From contig CAVOFV010000006.1 of the NCBI GenBank assembly GCA_963695085.1, forward strand, positions 1 to 64,000: 64,000 nucleotides of DNA, read 5' to 3'. This stretch comes from SG8-30 sp963695085. GTDB lineage: Bacteria > Pseudomonadota > Gammaproteobacteria > Steroidobacterales > Steroidobacteraceae. Numbering within the stretch: the first letter of the stretch is position 1; each line of letters begins with the position of its first letter. The position numbers and the translations under genes are program-made. Below, piece after piece: positions 15,470 to 24,525 of this stretch. A model generated the notes under the pieces. It made no database searches and was not told the DNA's origin. It saw only the letters and a program-made list of their open reading frames with translations.

Positions 15470-17239
15470 CTAGAACGGCCACACCAGCGGAATCAGCGCG
15501 ATGGCGACGATCCCGCAGATGATGTTGAGCGGCAGCCCGAAGCGCACGAAGTCGGCGAACCTGTAGCCGCCCGGCCCCATAACCATCAGGTTGGTCTGGT
15601 AGCCGATCGGCGTGATGAACCCGGCCGAGGCTGCGACCATCACGGCGACCACGTACGGCATGTAGCTGACGCCCGCGAAGTCCGCGATCGACAGCGCAAT
15701 CGGGAACATCAGCACGCCGCAGGCGTTGTTCGTGATCAGCTCGGTGACCACGACCGTCACGAAGTACAGCACCGCCAGCGCCAGCCACGGATTGCCCTGG
15801 GCGGTGGCGAGCAGGCCGTCGCCGATCAGTTGCGCGGCGCCGGACACGGTCAGCGCCACGCCCAATGCGAATGACGCCGCGATGCCGGCCACGATGTGGT
15901 ATTCGACGCTGCGCGTCGCCGACTGCATGGTCAGGCAGCCGGTCGCCACCATCAGCCCCGCGGCGATGAACGAAGCCTCGAACAACGGCGCCCACTCGAG
16001 CGTGGCGACCGTGATCATCAGCAGCAGCAGTCCGATCGCGACCGGTGCGCGGCTGAAGTCCGGCGGCGCGGAGTCCTCGAGCGGGCTGACCAGCAGGAAG
16101 TCGCGGCTGTAGCGATGCCGGTCGGCGAACACCGGGCCAGCCTCCAGCAACAACGTATCGCCGGGGCGGAACACGGCGTCGCCGAGCTTGCCCGGGACAC
16201 GCGCACCCTCGCGCGAGATCGAGATGATCGCCGCGTTGTAGCGCTCGCGGAAGTTGCTCTCACGCACGTTCTGGTTGATGAGCGGCGAGGTCGCCGACAG
16301 CACGACCTCGACCAGCAGCCGCTGGCGCGCCTTGAGATTCATGACGAAGGCCTGGTCCTCGGCGATCGACAACCCCGCCAGCTTGCGCAGTTCCCGCACC
16401 GAGTCCACGACGCCGACACAGGTCAACCGGTCATCGCCTTCGAGTACTTCCTCGGGACCCACCGCGGCGATGATCCGCCCGCGCCGCTCGATCTCGATGA
16501 CGTAGGCGCTCTTCAGGTTTCTCAGGCCCACCTCGACGATGCTGCGCCCGACCAGCGGGCCACCGGGCAGGACGCGCACCTCGAAGCTGTACTCGCGGGC
16601 CTGCTCGAGCTGCTCGACCGGGCTCTGGCTGTCCGGCAGCAGGCGTTTCGCGAACGCCACCGAGTAGATGACACCGGCGAGCGTCAGCGGCAGGCCGATC
16701 CACAGCAGGTCGAACAGGCCGATGTCGGCCTCAGGGCGCATCTGCTTCAGCAGTCCGTAGACCGCGAGGTTGGTGCTGGTGCCGATCAGCGTGCACAGGC
16801 CGGCGAGAATCACGACGTTGTTGAATGGCAGCAGCAGCCGTGAGATCGAGATGCCGTAGCGCTTCGACCATTCCTGCGCGATCGGGATGAACATCGCCAC
16901 GACCGGCGTGTTGTTGATGACCGCCGACAGCGCGCCGCCCGCGCCCATCAACCTCAACTGCGCCGATATCAGGCTCTTCGGCCGGCCCAGGAAGCGCTGC
17001 GAGAACCAGCCGATGGCGCCGGTCTCCTTGAGGCCGCCGACCACCACATACAGGGCCGCGATGGTCATGACACCGGGGTTGGAGAAGCCGGACAGCGCCT
17101 CGCTCGGGGACAGCACGCCGGTGATGGACAAGACGACCATCGCGCCGAGCAGCACGACCTCGGTCGGCGCCGGAGTCGAGGACAGGAGGAACAGCACCAG
17201 CGCCACGACGCTGAGCGTGAACCAGATTTCCCAGGCCAT
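15470..17239 (-). CDS. SLC13/DASS-family permease with two RCK_C (TrkA-C) domains
   Basis: A 589-residue membrane protein. The N-terminal half (about 1-195) and the C-terminal half (about 395-589) each hold hydrophobic helices and the signature re-entrant motifs SAVINNTPVVAMFIPIA and ELITNNACGVLMFPIAL. The cytoplasmic middle (about 205-375) has two RCK_C-like domains. Known: such proteins are found among putative sodium-coupled sulfate or dicarboxylate carriers. The substrate cannot be read from the sequence. It is a single gene between manC and a toxin-antitoxin pair. Confidence 0.85.
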   Translation of the reverse strand: MAWEIWFTLSVVALVLFLLSSTPAPTEVVLLGAMVVLSITGVLSPSEALSGFSNPGVMTIAALYVVVGGLKETGAIGWFSQRFLGRPKSLISAQLRLMGAGGALSAVINNTPVVAMFIPIAQEWSKRYGISISRLLLPFNNVVILAGLCTLIGTSTNLAVYGLLKQMRPEADIGLFDLLWIGLPLTLAGVIYSVAFAKRLLPDSQSPVEQLEQAREYSFEVRVLPGGPLVGRSIVEVGLRNLKSAYVIEIERRGRIIAAVGPEEVLEGDDRLTCVGVVDSVRELRKLAGLSIAEDQAFVMNLKARQRLLVEVVLSATSPLINQNVRESNFRERYNAAIISISREGARVPGKLGDAVFRPGDTLLLEAGPVFADRHRYSRDFLLVSPLEDSAPPDFSRAPVAIGLLLLMITVATLEWAPLFEASFIAAGLMVATGCLTMQSATRSVEYHIVAGIAASFALGVALTVSGAAQLIGDGLLATAQGNPWLALAVLYFVTVVVTELITNNACGVLMFPIALSIADFAGVSYMPYVVAVMVAASAGFITPIGYQTNLMVMGPGGYRFADFVRFGLPLNIICGIVAIALIPLVWPF

Positions 17240-17329
17240 CCCTCGGCACCTCTCGCGGCGTTGTGCGTTCTTTGGAGGGATTCTGCCCGAAATCCCGGCG
17301 CGCCGGTTGCCGCCGAGGAGGCGGCATGG

Positions 17330-17412
17330 GGTCAGGCTCCTGCTGTTCCGACCGGGGTCAGACTCCAGACGGGCTCAGACCACGATCCTTCTGGGGTTTG
17401 ACTCCTCCTCCT
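17330..17412. repeat. Run of GGGGTCAGACCCC-like elements
   Basis: ATGGGGTCAGGCTCC, CCGGGGTCAGACTCCAG (17352-17368), GGGCTCAGACC and GGGGTTTGACTCC follow one another within 85 bases. They are degenerate copies of the dispersed palindrome, between the SLC13 gene start and the PIN toxin stop. Confidence 0.5.
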
Positions 17413-17432
17413 GATCACTGCAGATACGCGAC

Positions 17433-17885
17433 TTACTCTGCAACACCGAGCAGTCGCCGCAATTCTGCCGGCTTCAGGATGGCCACCGGAAACTGCGGCG
17501 CGAGGACAAGCAGGTCCTCGTCGCCGGAGACAAGAAAGTCAGCGTCGCCGGCCAAGGCCAGTGCCAGGAATGGCCGGTCGTGTGGGTCACGGCATCGTGG
17601 CAGGCGCCGCGCGGGCACGGTTGCATTCACCGCCTCGCAGAACGGCAGGTAGTCCGCCTGCAGAATCCCCTGCTCTGCAGGAGAAAGACTGAACTTCGGA
17701 TAGGTGAGCACCCGCAGGAACTCTGCCACGGTCTGTTTCGATACCAGTGGCTTGACGAGCGTCTCGCGCCAGGCGCTGCGCAGCCATGCCACGTGGCCGC
17801 CCTCGAACAGCACGGCCGATACGACCACCGACGTATCGAGGACGACGCGCGCCGGCGACGTTACGTCCCGCGACCGCGCGCCCAC
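17433..17885 (-). CDS. PIN-domain toxin, COG1569 type
   Basis: The 150-residue protein has the PIN start VVLDTSVVVSAVLFEGG and the acidic motif CRDPHDRPFLALALAGDADFLVSGDEDLL. Known: COG1569 proteins are putative RNase toxins of type II systems. It starts with GTG inside the last codons of the antitoxin gene (25-base overlap). It is the second PIN toxin with an AbrB-like partner in the window, but its sequence is clearly different from the VapC at 12719-13093. Confidence 0.85.
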   Translation of the reverse strand: MGARSRDVTSPARVVLDTSVVVSAVLFEGGHVAWLRSAWRETLVKPLVSKQTVAEFLRVLTYPKFSLSPAEQGILQADYLPFCEAVNATVPARRLPRCRDPHDRPFLALALAGDADFLVSGDEDLLVLAPQFPVAILKPAELRRLLGVAE

Positions 17886-18094
17886 TCAACTGCCTCGCGC
17901 ACATCGGTCTCGGTCATGTTGAGCTCCGCGAGCTTGGCCCGCACTGCACCAGCCTTATGTATCTCGACGGGAGCCAGAACGATGCAGCCGTTGGCAACGG
18001 AAACGTCGAAATATTCGACGCCGCGAAAGTCGCCGGTCACGGCCTTGGGAAGAGTCAGTTGGTTCTTTGAGGTCAGCTTGGCGAGCATGCGCAT
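17861..18094 (-). CDS. AbrB-like antitoxin
   Basis: A 77-residue protein with an AbrB-type N-terminus, MLAKLTSKNQLTLPKAVTGDFRGVEYFDV, followed by a basic and acidic tail. It overlaps the PIN toxin gene. The start is uncertain: ATG 18094 and ATG 18088 are both possible and neither has a strong ribosome site. Confidence 0.8.
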   Translation of the reverse strand: MRMLAKLTSKNQLTLPKAVTGDFRGVEYFDVSVANGCIVLAPVEIHKAGAVRAKLAELNMTETDVREAVEWARGRGT

Positions 18095-18176
18095 ATCACG
18101 GTAAGGATGTAAGGCAATCTTACTTCCATTTCGATCAGCCGACAAGTGGATGTGGACGTGATCGATTCGGGCTGGC

Positions 18177-18205
18177 CGGGGTCAGACCCTGGGGTCTGAC
18201 CCCGC
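18177..18205. repeat. Long hairpin made of two GGGGTCAGACCCC units
   Basis: CGGGGTCAGACCC (18178-18189 region) and GGGGTCTGACCCCG (18191-18204 region) face each other across 1-2 bases, giving a stem of about 13 bp. Each arm is itself nearly palindromic. It lies in the divergent gap between two toxin-antitoxin pairs. Confidence 0.65.
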
Positions 18206-18246
18206 CTGACACTTCCACCGTTGCCAATCCGCGTTCTTCCAGCTAA

Positions 18247-18264
18247 TCTAGATGCAGCTAGATG
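18247..18264 (+). promoter_or_regulatory. Candidate operator of the Phd/PIN operon
   Basis: TCTAG-ATGCAG-CTAGA is an inverted repeat (18247-18262), and CTAGATG occurs twice (18248-18254, 18258-18264). It lies 27 bases before the antitoxin start, where Phd/YefM antitoxins usually bind their own promoter. Confidence 0.4.
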
Positions 18265-18290
18265 TTTAAGATTCCAACGAGACATAATCC

Positions 18291-18533
18291 ATGCGCACTA
18301 TCGGTGCATTCGAAGCAAAAAACCGCCTCAGCGAACTGCTGCAAGCGGTTGAGAATGGTGAGGAAGTGACCATCACCCGACACGGCCGTCCCGTGGCCCG
18401 CCTGGTCCCCGCGGACCAGTCCGATCGCGCCAAGGTACGCGAGGCAATCGAATGGCTGAAAAAGACCCGCAAGGAGCGATCGCTGGGCGGCCTCAACATC
18501 AAGGACCTGATCAACGAGGGGCGCAGGTACTGA
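18291..18533 (+). CDS. Phd/YefM-family antitoxin
   Basis: An 80-residue antitoxin: MRTIGAFEAKNRLSELLQAVENGEEVTITRHGRPVARLVP is the Phd/YefM DNA-binding domain; the C-terminal tail should wrap the PIN toxin. The toxin gene starts at its stop codon. Confidence 0.9.
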   Translation: MRTIGAFEAKNRLSELLQAVENGEEVTITRHGRPVARLVPADQSDRAKVREAIEWLKKTRKERSLGGLNIKDLINEGRRY

Positions 18534-18955
18534 GCCTCGTGCTGGACGCCTCGGTCGCATTGGCCTGGGTGTTCGACGATGAGCGCGGCGGCCTGCCCGA
18601 TGCACTGCTCGAGGCGCTTCCCGACTTCGAGGTCACTGTGCCAGCGCACTGGATCCTCGAAGTAACGAACGGCCTGCAACTGGCGCAACGTCGTGGGCGC
18701 CTGCGGCCGGGTGAGACGGCCTCGGATCTGCTTGAGCGACTCGCTCCGCTGCCCATCCACGTCGATCCTGAGACCACGGTGCGCGGTTGGGCGGAGATTC
18801 CCGCGCTGGCCGAGCGCTACCGCCTCACGACCTACGACGCCGCCTACCTCGAACTCGCCCTGCGGCTCGATGCGGCGCTCGCGACGGTGGACAACGCGCT
18901 GGCTGACGCGGCGAGGCACCTGGGCATCAGCGTGTTTTCAGGCTCTGCAGACTAG
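18530..18955 (+). CDS. vapC: PIN-domain toxin, VapC-like
   Basis: About 141 residues with PIN motifs SLVLDASVALAWVFDDE (first Asp), HWILEVTNGL (Glu) and LTTYDAAYLELALRLDAALATVDNAL (C-terminal acids). The family usually begins M-S-L-V-L-D, which here would need a CTG start at 18530 that overlaps the antitoxin TGA. GTG 18539 is the alternative and would remove three residues; ATG 18452 would overlap the antitoxin by 82 bases and adds unrelated sequence. Convergent with ugd. Confidence 0.85.
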   Translation: MSLVLDASVALAWVFDDERGGLPDALLEALPDFEVTVPAHWILEVTNGLQLAQRRGRLRPGETASDLLERLAPLPIHVDPETTVRGWAEIPALAERYRLTTYDAAYLELALRLDAALATVDNALADAARHLGISVFSGSAD

Positions 18956-18972
18956 GAGGAGTCAGGTCCCGT

Positions 18973-18989
18973 CCGGGGTCAGACCCCGG
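18973..18989. repeat. Intergenic palindrome, GGGGTCAGACCCC family
   Basis: CCGGGGTCAGACCCCGG is perfect around a central A. It sits in the 56-base gap between the convergent PIN toxin and ugd genes. Confidence 0.65.
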
Positions 18990-19011
18990 AAGCCGCCCCT
19001 GCCTGTCCCGC

Positions 19012-20349
19012 CTAGACCGGCAGCGGCTCGCCCCGCCCGATCGCGTAGTACTTGAACCCGAGCCCGCGCATGAACTCCGGGTCGTACAGGTTGCGGCCGT
19101 CGAAGATGACCGGCGCCTTCAGCGTGGCCTTGATGACGTCGAAATCGGGGCTCCTGAACTCCTGCCACTCAGTGCAGATCGCGAGCGCGTCGGCCCCCTG
19201 CAGCGCCTCGTCCCCCGACTTGCACAGCGTCAGCCCCGCCTGCTTCGGGTACAGGCCCCCGGTATCTTCCATGGCGACCGGATCGTAGGCGCGCACCGAG
19301 GCCCCCGCCGCCCACAGCGCTTCCATGAGCGTGCGGCTCGGCGCCTCGCGCAGGTCGTCCGTGTTTGGCTTGAACGACAGTCCCCACAGCGCGATGACCT
19401 TGCTCCGCAGTTTGCCGTCGAAGTGCGCAGAGATCTTCTTGAAGAGCACCTGCTTCTGGCGCCGGTTCGTGGCCTCGACCGCCTTCAGCACGGCCGCGTC
19501 ATAGCCGAGCTCCTGCGCGGAGCGCCCTAGCGCCTGCACGTCCTTCGGGAAGCACGAGCCGCCGTAGCCCGCACCCGGGTAGATGAACGAGTAGCCGATG
19601 CGCGGATCCGAGCCGATCCCCAGGCGCACCTTCTCGATGTCGGCGCCCATCCGTTCTGCCAGGTTGGCCAGTTCGTTCATGAAGCTGATCTTGGTCGCGA
19701 GCATGGCGTTCGCCGCGTACTTGGTCAGCTCGGCGGAGCGCACATCCATGACCACCATGCGCTCGCGGTTGCGCGTGAACGGGTCGTACAGCGTCTTCAG
19801 CAGCTCGGCGGTGCGCGGATTGTCGGCGCCGACGATCACGCGGTCCGGCTTCATGAAGTCGGCGATCGCCGCGCCTTCCTTCAGGAATTCCGGGTTGGAG
19901 ACCACGTCGAACTCGTGGCTCGAGCCGCGCGCCTCGAGCGTTGCGGCGACCTTTGACCTGACCTTGTCGGCCGTGCCCACCGGCACCGTCGACTTGGTCA
20001 TGACGACCTTGTACTCGTCCATGTGCCTGCCGATGGTCTCGGCCACCGTCAGCACGTGGCGCAGGTCGGCCGAGCCGTCCTCGTCAGCCGGCGTGCCGAC
20101 CGCGATCATCTGGAACACGCCGTGTTTGACGCCCGCTTCCGCATCGGTCGTGAACTTGATGCGCCCCTTCGCTTCGTTGCGCTTGATCATCTCCTCGAGC
20201 CCGGGCTCGTGGATCGGCACCTCGCCGGCATTGAGGCGGGCGATCTTCTTCTGGTCCACGTCCACGCAGACGACGTGGTTGCCGGCCTCGGCCAGGCAGG
20301 CCCCCGTGACGAGGCCAACGTAGCCGGAGCCGAAGATGGTGACGCGCAT
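19012..20349 (-). CDS. ugd: UDP-glucose 6-dehydrogenase
   Basis: A 445-residue enzyme oxidising UDP-glucose to UDP-glucuronate with two NAD. Seen: Rossmann start MRVTIFGSGYVGLVTGACLAEAG, SNPEFLKEGAAI, GIGSDPRIGYSFIYPG, the catalytic Cys266 in GGSCFPKD, and GLSFKPNTDDLREAPS. It is intact, unlike the related dehydrogenase at 57809-59106. The product could feed the epimerase at 56759-57809. It has its own 5' gap of 153 bases from pglF, so it is probably transcribed separately or as the last gene of the cluster. Confidence 0.95.
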   Translation of the reverse strand: MRVTIFGSGYVGLVTGACLAEAGNHVVCVDVDQKKIARLNAGEVPIHEPGLEEMIKRNEAKGRIKFTTDAEAGVKHGVFQMIAVGTPADEDGSADLRHVLTVAETIGRHMDEYKVVMTKSTVPVGTADKVRSKVAATLEARGSSHEFDVVSNPEFLKEGAAIADFMKPDRVIVGADNPRTAELLKTLYDPFTRNRERMVVMDVRSAELTKYAANAMLATKISFMNELANLAERMGADIEKVRLGIGSDPRIGYSFIYPGAGYGGSCFPKDVQALGRSAQELGYDAAVLKAVEATNRRQKQVLFKKISAHFDGKLRSKVIALWGLSFKPNTDDLREAPSRTLMEALWAAGASVRAYDPVAMEDTGGLYPKQAGLTLCKSGDEALQGADALAICTEWQEFRSPDFDVIKATLKAPVIFDGRNLYDPEFMRGLGFKYYAIGRGEPLPV

Positions 20350-20502
20350 CGGAAACCTTTGAATCTGCTTGGAAAAAGTAGGCGAAGGCTACGCCAACAC
20401 GGCGTTTCCGTAAAGCCGGGGGATGCCTTGGCTCAGAAGGGTTGACGCTATGGCGCGGTGACCGCGGCGTCGCCCGAATCTGGTTCTACAGCCGCCGCAT
20501 AC

Positions 20503-22527
20503 TTAGCTGGAGGCCGGAGGTGTCTTCATCGCCCGGTGATCAGCCAATACCGTGACTTTCGCCGAATCTGCCGCCAGTGCAGCAGGCCGACTGGACCAGA
20601 CGAGATCGTGGATCGTCGGCGCCTTCTTGTACTCGCGCACTCCGCGCTCCAGCACGGCGAGCACGCCTTCGCAGTCGAACCGGTTCAGGGATATCGTCAG
20701 ATCCGATAGCAACTCCTTGACCACGGGCCACGCAAGGGTATGTTCCATAGCGCGCATGATCATCGGGTGCCCGGTACCGGTGACGTTCTCTCCGATCAGG
20801 AGTTCCTCGTACAGCTTCTCGGCCGGTCGGAGCCCCGTGTATCGAATCTCGATGTCGCCGTTGGGATTGGCATCGTCACGGACGGTCAGGCCCGTCAGCG
20901 CGATCATGCGACGAGCGAGTTCATCGATCTTCACCGGCTTTCCCATGTCCAGCACGAAGACGTCCCCACCCTTGCCCATCGAACTGGCTTGCAGGACCAG
21001 CTGAGCTGCCTCCGAGATGGTCATGAAGTACCGGCGCACATCCGGGTGCGTGACCGTCACGGGGCCACCCGCACGAATCTGCTCCTGAAACAAGGGGACA
21101 ACCGAGCCTGACGACCCCAGCACGTTGCCAAACCTGACCATGCAGTAACGCGTTTGCGTCGTCTCCTGCTGAAGTGCCTGTATGACAATCTCGGCAAGTC
21201 GTTTTGTCGCGCCCATGACGTTGGTCGGGTTGACCGCCTTGTCCGTGGAGATCAGGACGAACGTCTCCACCCCGGTTTCCCGCGCAGCCTCTGCCGCATA
21301 CCATGTGCCGTAGACATTGTTGTGCACGCCCTCGACGAGATTCCTCTCCACGATCGGTACGTGCTTGTAGGCCGCGGCATGATAGACAGTCTGAATCCGG
21401 TAGACCTGCATCACCTCGCGAATCCGATACTTGTGGTGCGCGCTGCCAAGCAGCGCCAGCAGCTCGACGTTCAAGCCTTCCCGCTCGATTGCACCGCGCA
21501 GTTCGGACTCAATTGAGTAGAGCGCCAGTTCCGACATCTCGAACAGGACCAACCGGGTGGGTCCAAGACGAATCAGTTGCCGGCAGAGCTCGGAACCGAT
21601 CGACCCGCCCGCGCCGGTAACCATTACGGACTTGCCACGAATACAGGCGTCAAACAGCCGCTTGTCCGGCGGCACGGCATCGCGGCCAAGCAAGTCGGTT
21701 GGATCGACATCACGAATATCGTCGACGCCGGCCCGACCTGACATGAGGTCAGCCAGGTTTGGAATCGTCATCACACGGACCGGCAGCGCGTCAAGCCGTT
21801 CAAGGAGTGCCTTACGACTGCGGCGCGACAGCGATGGCAGCGCCAGCAGCAGCGTCTTCACATCATTTTCCCTGACCAGACGAGCAAGTTCCGAGGCAGC
21901 GAACACCTCAATTCCTGCAACCACACTGCCTTGCAATGAGGCATCGTCATCCACAAACGCCACCGGATCGAATCGCCCGCCGATCCGTAAGGCAGCGGCT
22001 ACCTGGGCACCTGCGGAACCCGCACCGTATATGACAACTCGAGCTGAACCGGCGGGGCGGGCATTCATCAGGCTGCGCGCCAGCAAACGGCTGCCGCCTA
22101 CATAGATGAGGGACAAGGCCCAGTAAATGGCAACGGTTGTCAACGGCAGGCCGTCACGACCGTTCGCCACCGCGAACAACGCGACCACCAAAGCAGATCC
22201 GGTGACCCCTGAGATGACCGCGCCAAACACCCTTGGGCCAATGAAGCGCACGACGGCCCGATACAGCCCGAGCCGCGCGAAAATGACGAAGCTGGTGAGA
22301 ACGGCGACCAGGTATGGCCATGGCGTCGCCGCAAGTTCAACGGGCAACCCACCTTGCTTCAGACCCGCAGCGACCCACAGCGCAACCGGTATGCAGACGA
22401 GATCCGCCGAAATCATCAGCGCGCGCTTGCGCGAGCGCGGCAGAGCAACCAGCCAGTCAACCAGCCGTTTCGAGTTCGCAGATGAAGCGAGGCTCACGGT
22501 TCTTCTCGTTGGTTGGGTCCCACTCAT
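20503..22527 (-). CDS. pglF: PglF-like membrane UDP-GlcNAc 4,6-dehydratase
   Basis: A 674-residue polysaccharide biosynthesis protein. Four membrane helices (about 35-150) precede a CoA-binding-like Rossmann region (VVIYGAGSAGAQVAAAL) and a C-terminal short-chain dehydratase with VTGAGGSIGSELCRQL, YHAAAYKHVP and the catalytic stretch STDKAVNPTNVMGATKR (Met in place of Tyr). Known: PglF/WbpM enzymes make UDP-4-keto-6-deoxy-GlcNAc, the first step to bacillosamine or related sugars. The start at 22527 has GGGAGAG upstream; earlier in-frame sequence is not protein-like. Together with pglE, pglD and pglC upstream it makes a complete set. Confidence 0.9.
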   Translation of the reverse strand: MSGTQPTRRTVSLASSANSKRLVDWLVALPRSRKRALMISADLVCIPVALWVAAGLKQGGLPVELAATPWPYLVAVLTSFVIFARLGLYRAVVRFIGPRVFGAVISGVTGSALVVALFAVANGRDGLPLTTVAIYWALSLIYVGGSRLLARSLMNARPAGSARVVIYGAGSAGAQVAAALRIGGRFDPVAFVDDDASLQGSVVAGIEVFAASELARLVRENDVKTLLLALPSLSRRSRKALLERLDALPVRVMTIPNLADLMSGRAGVDDIRDVDPTDLLGRDAVPPDKRLFDACIRGKSVMVTGAGGSIGSELCRQLIRLGPTRLVLFEMSELALYSIESELRGAIEREGLNVELLALLGSAHHKYRIREVMQVYRIQTVYHAAAYKHVPIVERNLVEGVHNNVYGTWYAAEAARETGVETFVLISTDKAVNPTNVMGATKRLAEIVIQALQQETTQTRYCMVRFGNVLGSSGSVVPLFQEQIRAGGPVTVTHPDVRRYFMTISEAAQLVLQASSMGKGGDVFVLDMGKPVKIDELARRMIALTGLTVRDDANPNGDIEIRYTGLRPAEKLYEELLIGENVTGTGHPMIMRAMEHTLAWPVVKELLSDLTISLNRFDCEGVLAVLERGVREYKKAPTIHDLVWSSRPAALAADSAKVTVLADHRAMKTPPASS

Positions 22528-22707
22528 TCTATGCTCTCCCGCTCGCACGGCAATGTGCGACCGCGTTATCTGCGAGGTCACGACGAGCCGGAGCAGATTA
22601 GACGTCGTCCAGACTGTCGGGTCAACCGCGGATCCGGCCCTCGTTGACAACAGGCTATTTGCGGGCCCCCACGTCCCATCCACGAAGCGCAGGACCGTCT
22701 ACGCACA

Positions 22708-23883
22708 TCAAGTTGATGCTTGTGCCAGCACTTCCTCTAGGACTGCGCAGGTCTTGTCGATCTCGGATTCCGCCAGGGTCGGGTGCACCAGGAACATCAC
22801 GCTTGTTTCTCCCAACTGTCGAGCGGTCGGGAGGCGGTGAACGGGCCGCATCCCGGTGCCATCGAATGCCTTTTCCAAATAGACCTCCGAGCAAGATCCT
22901 TGGTAGCAGGGCACGCCACGAGAAACGACTGCGTCCACGATCCGGTCGCGATCCCATCCTGGCCGAAGCCGATCTGGCCGGACGTAGGCATATTGACGGT
23001 AATACGCATGGGTCAACTGGTCGCAAGGCACCGGCACCCTGAGCGCCGGATAGCCGGCCGCCGCCGTCGAAATCCGCCGGGCGTGCTGCGTCCTGCGGGC
23101 GGTCCAGTCCGGCAGCCGGCCAAGCTGGATGCGTCCGATCGCGGCCTGCATCTCGAGCATTCGCCCATTCGTTCCAAATGACTCATGGACCCAGCGGAAG
23201 CCAGCGTCGTGTTGCCGTTCATAGACGGCCTGCCACGACTTGCCGTGGTCCTTGTAGCTCCACATCGATGACCACAAGGCGGGATCATTGGTGGTTACCA
23301 TGCCACCCTCGCCGCCCGTCGTCATGATCTTGTCCTGACAAAATGACCAGGCGCCGACATGGCCAAAACTCCCTACCATTCGGTCCCCACACCGCGCCCC
23401 ATGTGCCTGAGCGCAGTCCTCGATCACCTTCAGGTTGTGGCGCTCCGCCAGTGCCATGATTGCCGGCATATCGCAAGGCCATCCGCCGAGATGGACGCAG
23501 ATGATGGCTCGGGTGCGTTGGGTCACGACCGCTTCAATCGTTTCGGCAGTGATGTTGCCGGAATCCGGGTCGACGTCAGCAAAGACCGGCGTCGCGCCCG
23601 CAGTGACGACGCACGACACCGATGCGATGAAGGTGCGCGGCGTGACCACGACCTCGTCGCCTGGTCCGATGCCCAACGCTTTCAGCGCGACATCGAGCGC
23701 GAGGGTGCCATTAGCCAGCGCAACAGCATGTCTAGTGCCGGCCCATGCCGCAAACTCTTTCTCGAACTTCCGCGCTTCCTGTCCGGTCCAGTAGTTGACG
23801 CGATTAGAGCGCAGGACGCGCGCGATGGCGTCGATTTCTTCGCCGGTGAAGTCCGGCCACGGCTTGAACGGTGTATTCAGCAC
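22708..23883 (-). CDS. pglE: PglE-like UDP-sugar aminotransferase (DegT family)
   Basis: A 391-residue PLP aminotransferase: ALANGTLALDVALKALGIGPGDEV, TPRTFIASVSCVVTAGATPVFADVD, EDCAQAHGA and the PLP lysine in SFCQDKIMTTGGEGG. Known: in the bacillosamine route PglE adds the 4-amino group to the PglF product. Assignment rests on family plus position between the PglF and PglD genes. The start is GTG 23883; pglD ends 24 bases upstream. The 4-amino sugar could also belong to a related route (for example perosamine-like), so the exact sugar is inference. Confidence 0.8.
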   Translation of the reverse strand: MLNTPFKPWPDFTGEEIDAIARVLRSNRVNYWTGQEARKFEKEFAAWAGTRHAVALANGTLALDVALKALGIGPGDEVVVTPRTFIASVSCVVTAGATPVFADVDPDSGNITAETIEAVVTQRTRAIICVHLGGWPCDMPAIMALAERHNLKVIEDCAQAHGARCGDRMVGSFGHVGAWSFCQDKIMTTGGEGGMVTTNDPALWSSMWSYKDHGKSWQAVYERQHDAGFRWVHESFGTNGRMLEMQAAIGRIQLGRLPDWTARRTQHARRISTAAAGYPALRVPVPCDQLTHAYYRQYAYVRPDRLRPGWDRDRIVDAVVSRGVPCYQGSCSEVYLEKAFDGTGMRPVHRLPTARQLGETSVMFLVHPTLAESEIDKTCAVLEEVLAQAST

Positions 23884-23907
23884 TGCTAGTCAGTTTCGGC
23901 TGTGCAA

Positions 23908-24525
23908 CTAGCGAGGTCGAGCCGGCGATCCACAGACCACCAGTCCATCACGGACCTCACTGACCACCACGCTACCTGCGCCGATCATCACATCTGCGCC
24001 GATATGCATTCCCTGCTTGATGCTCGCGCCGACCCCGATCCAGCTCCGGTCGCCCACGACGACCCCTCCAGAAACGCTGGCGCCGGGTGCCACGTGGACG
24101 GCAAGTCCCAGGACACAATCGTGGTCGACCGTGGCCCCTGTATTCACGATGCAGGCCTCGCCAAGGGTTGCGCCGATATTGATGATGGCGCCGGCGGCAA
24201 CGACGCTGCCCGCCCCTATCACCGCATATGGGCTGATCCAGGCGTGCGGGTGGACAACTGTCGCCATTGGCAGGCCCGCATCGCGCAGGGCCACGTGTCT
24301 TGCTGCCCGTGCCGCACAACCGCCAATTCCCACGACCGCAGCTGTCACGCCGAATGCCTGTTCTGCCAGCATGGCCCCGTTTCCTACCACCGGCCAGGGT
24401 CCCGCCATGCGTATTTCGGGCCACTGATCATCATAGAAGGCCACTTCGTCCCAGCCCGCCGCCAGCGCCGCGTCTGCGACGACCCTGCCATGGCCGCTGG
24501 CACCCAGAATCGCCAGTCTCTTCAT
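23908..24525 (-). CDS. pglD: PglD/NeuD-type sugar O/N-acetyltransferase
   Basis: A 205-residue protein with the PglD N-terminal domain (MKRLAILGASGHGRVVADAALAAG) and a left-handed beta-helix of hexapeptide repeats (IGAGSVVAAGAIINIGATLG, VDHDCVLGLAVHVAPGASVSG). The catalytic His is in TGATVDHDC. Known: PglD acetylates the 4-amino group to give UDP-N,N'-diacetylbacillosamine. The ATG start overlaps the pglC stop (ATGA). Confidence 0.9.
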   Translation of the reverse strand: MKRLAILGASGHGRVVADAALAAGWDEVAFYDDQWPEIRMAGPWPVVGNGAMLAEQAFGVTAAVVGIGGCAARAARHVALRDAGLPMATVVHPHAWISPYAVIGAGSVVAAGAIINIGATLGEACIVNTGATVDHDCVLGLAVHVAPGASVSGGVVVGDRSWIGVGASIKQGMHIGADVMIGAGSVVVSEVRDGLVVCGSPARPR

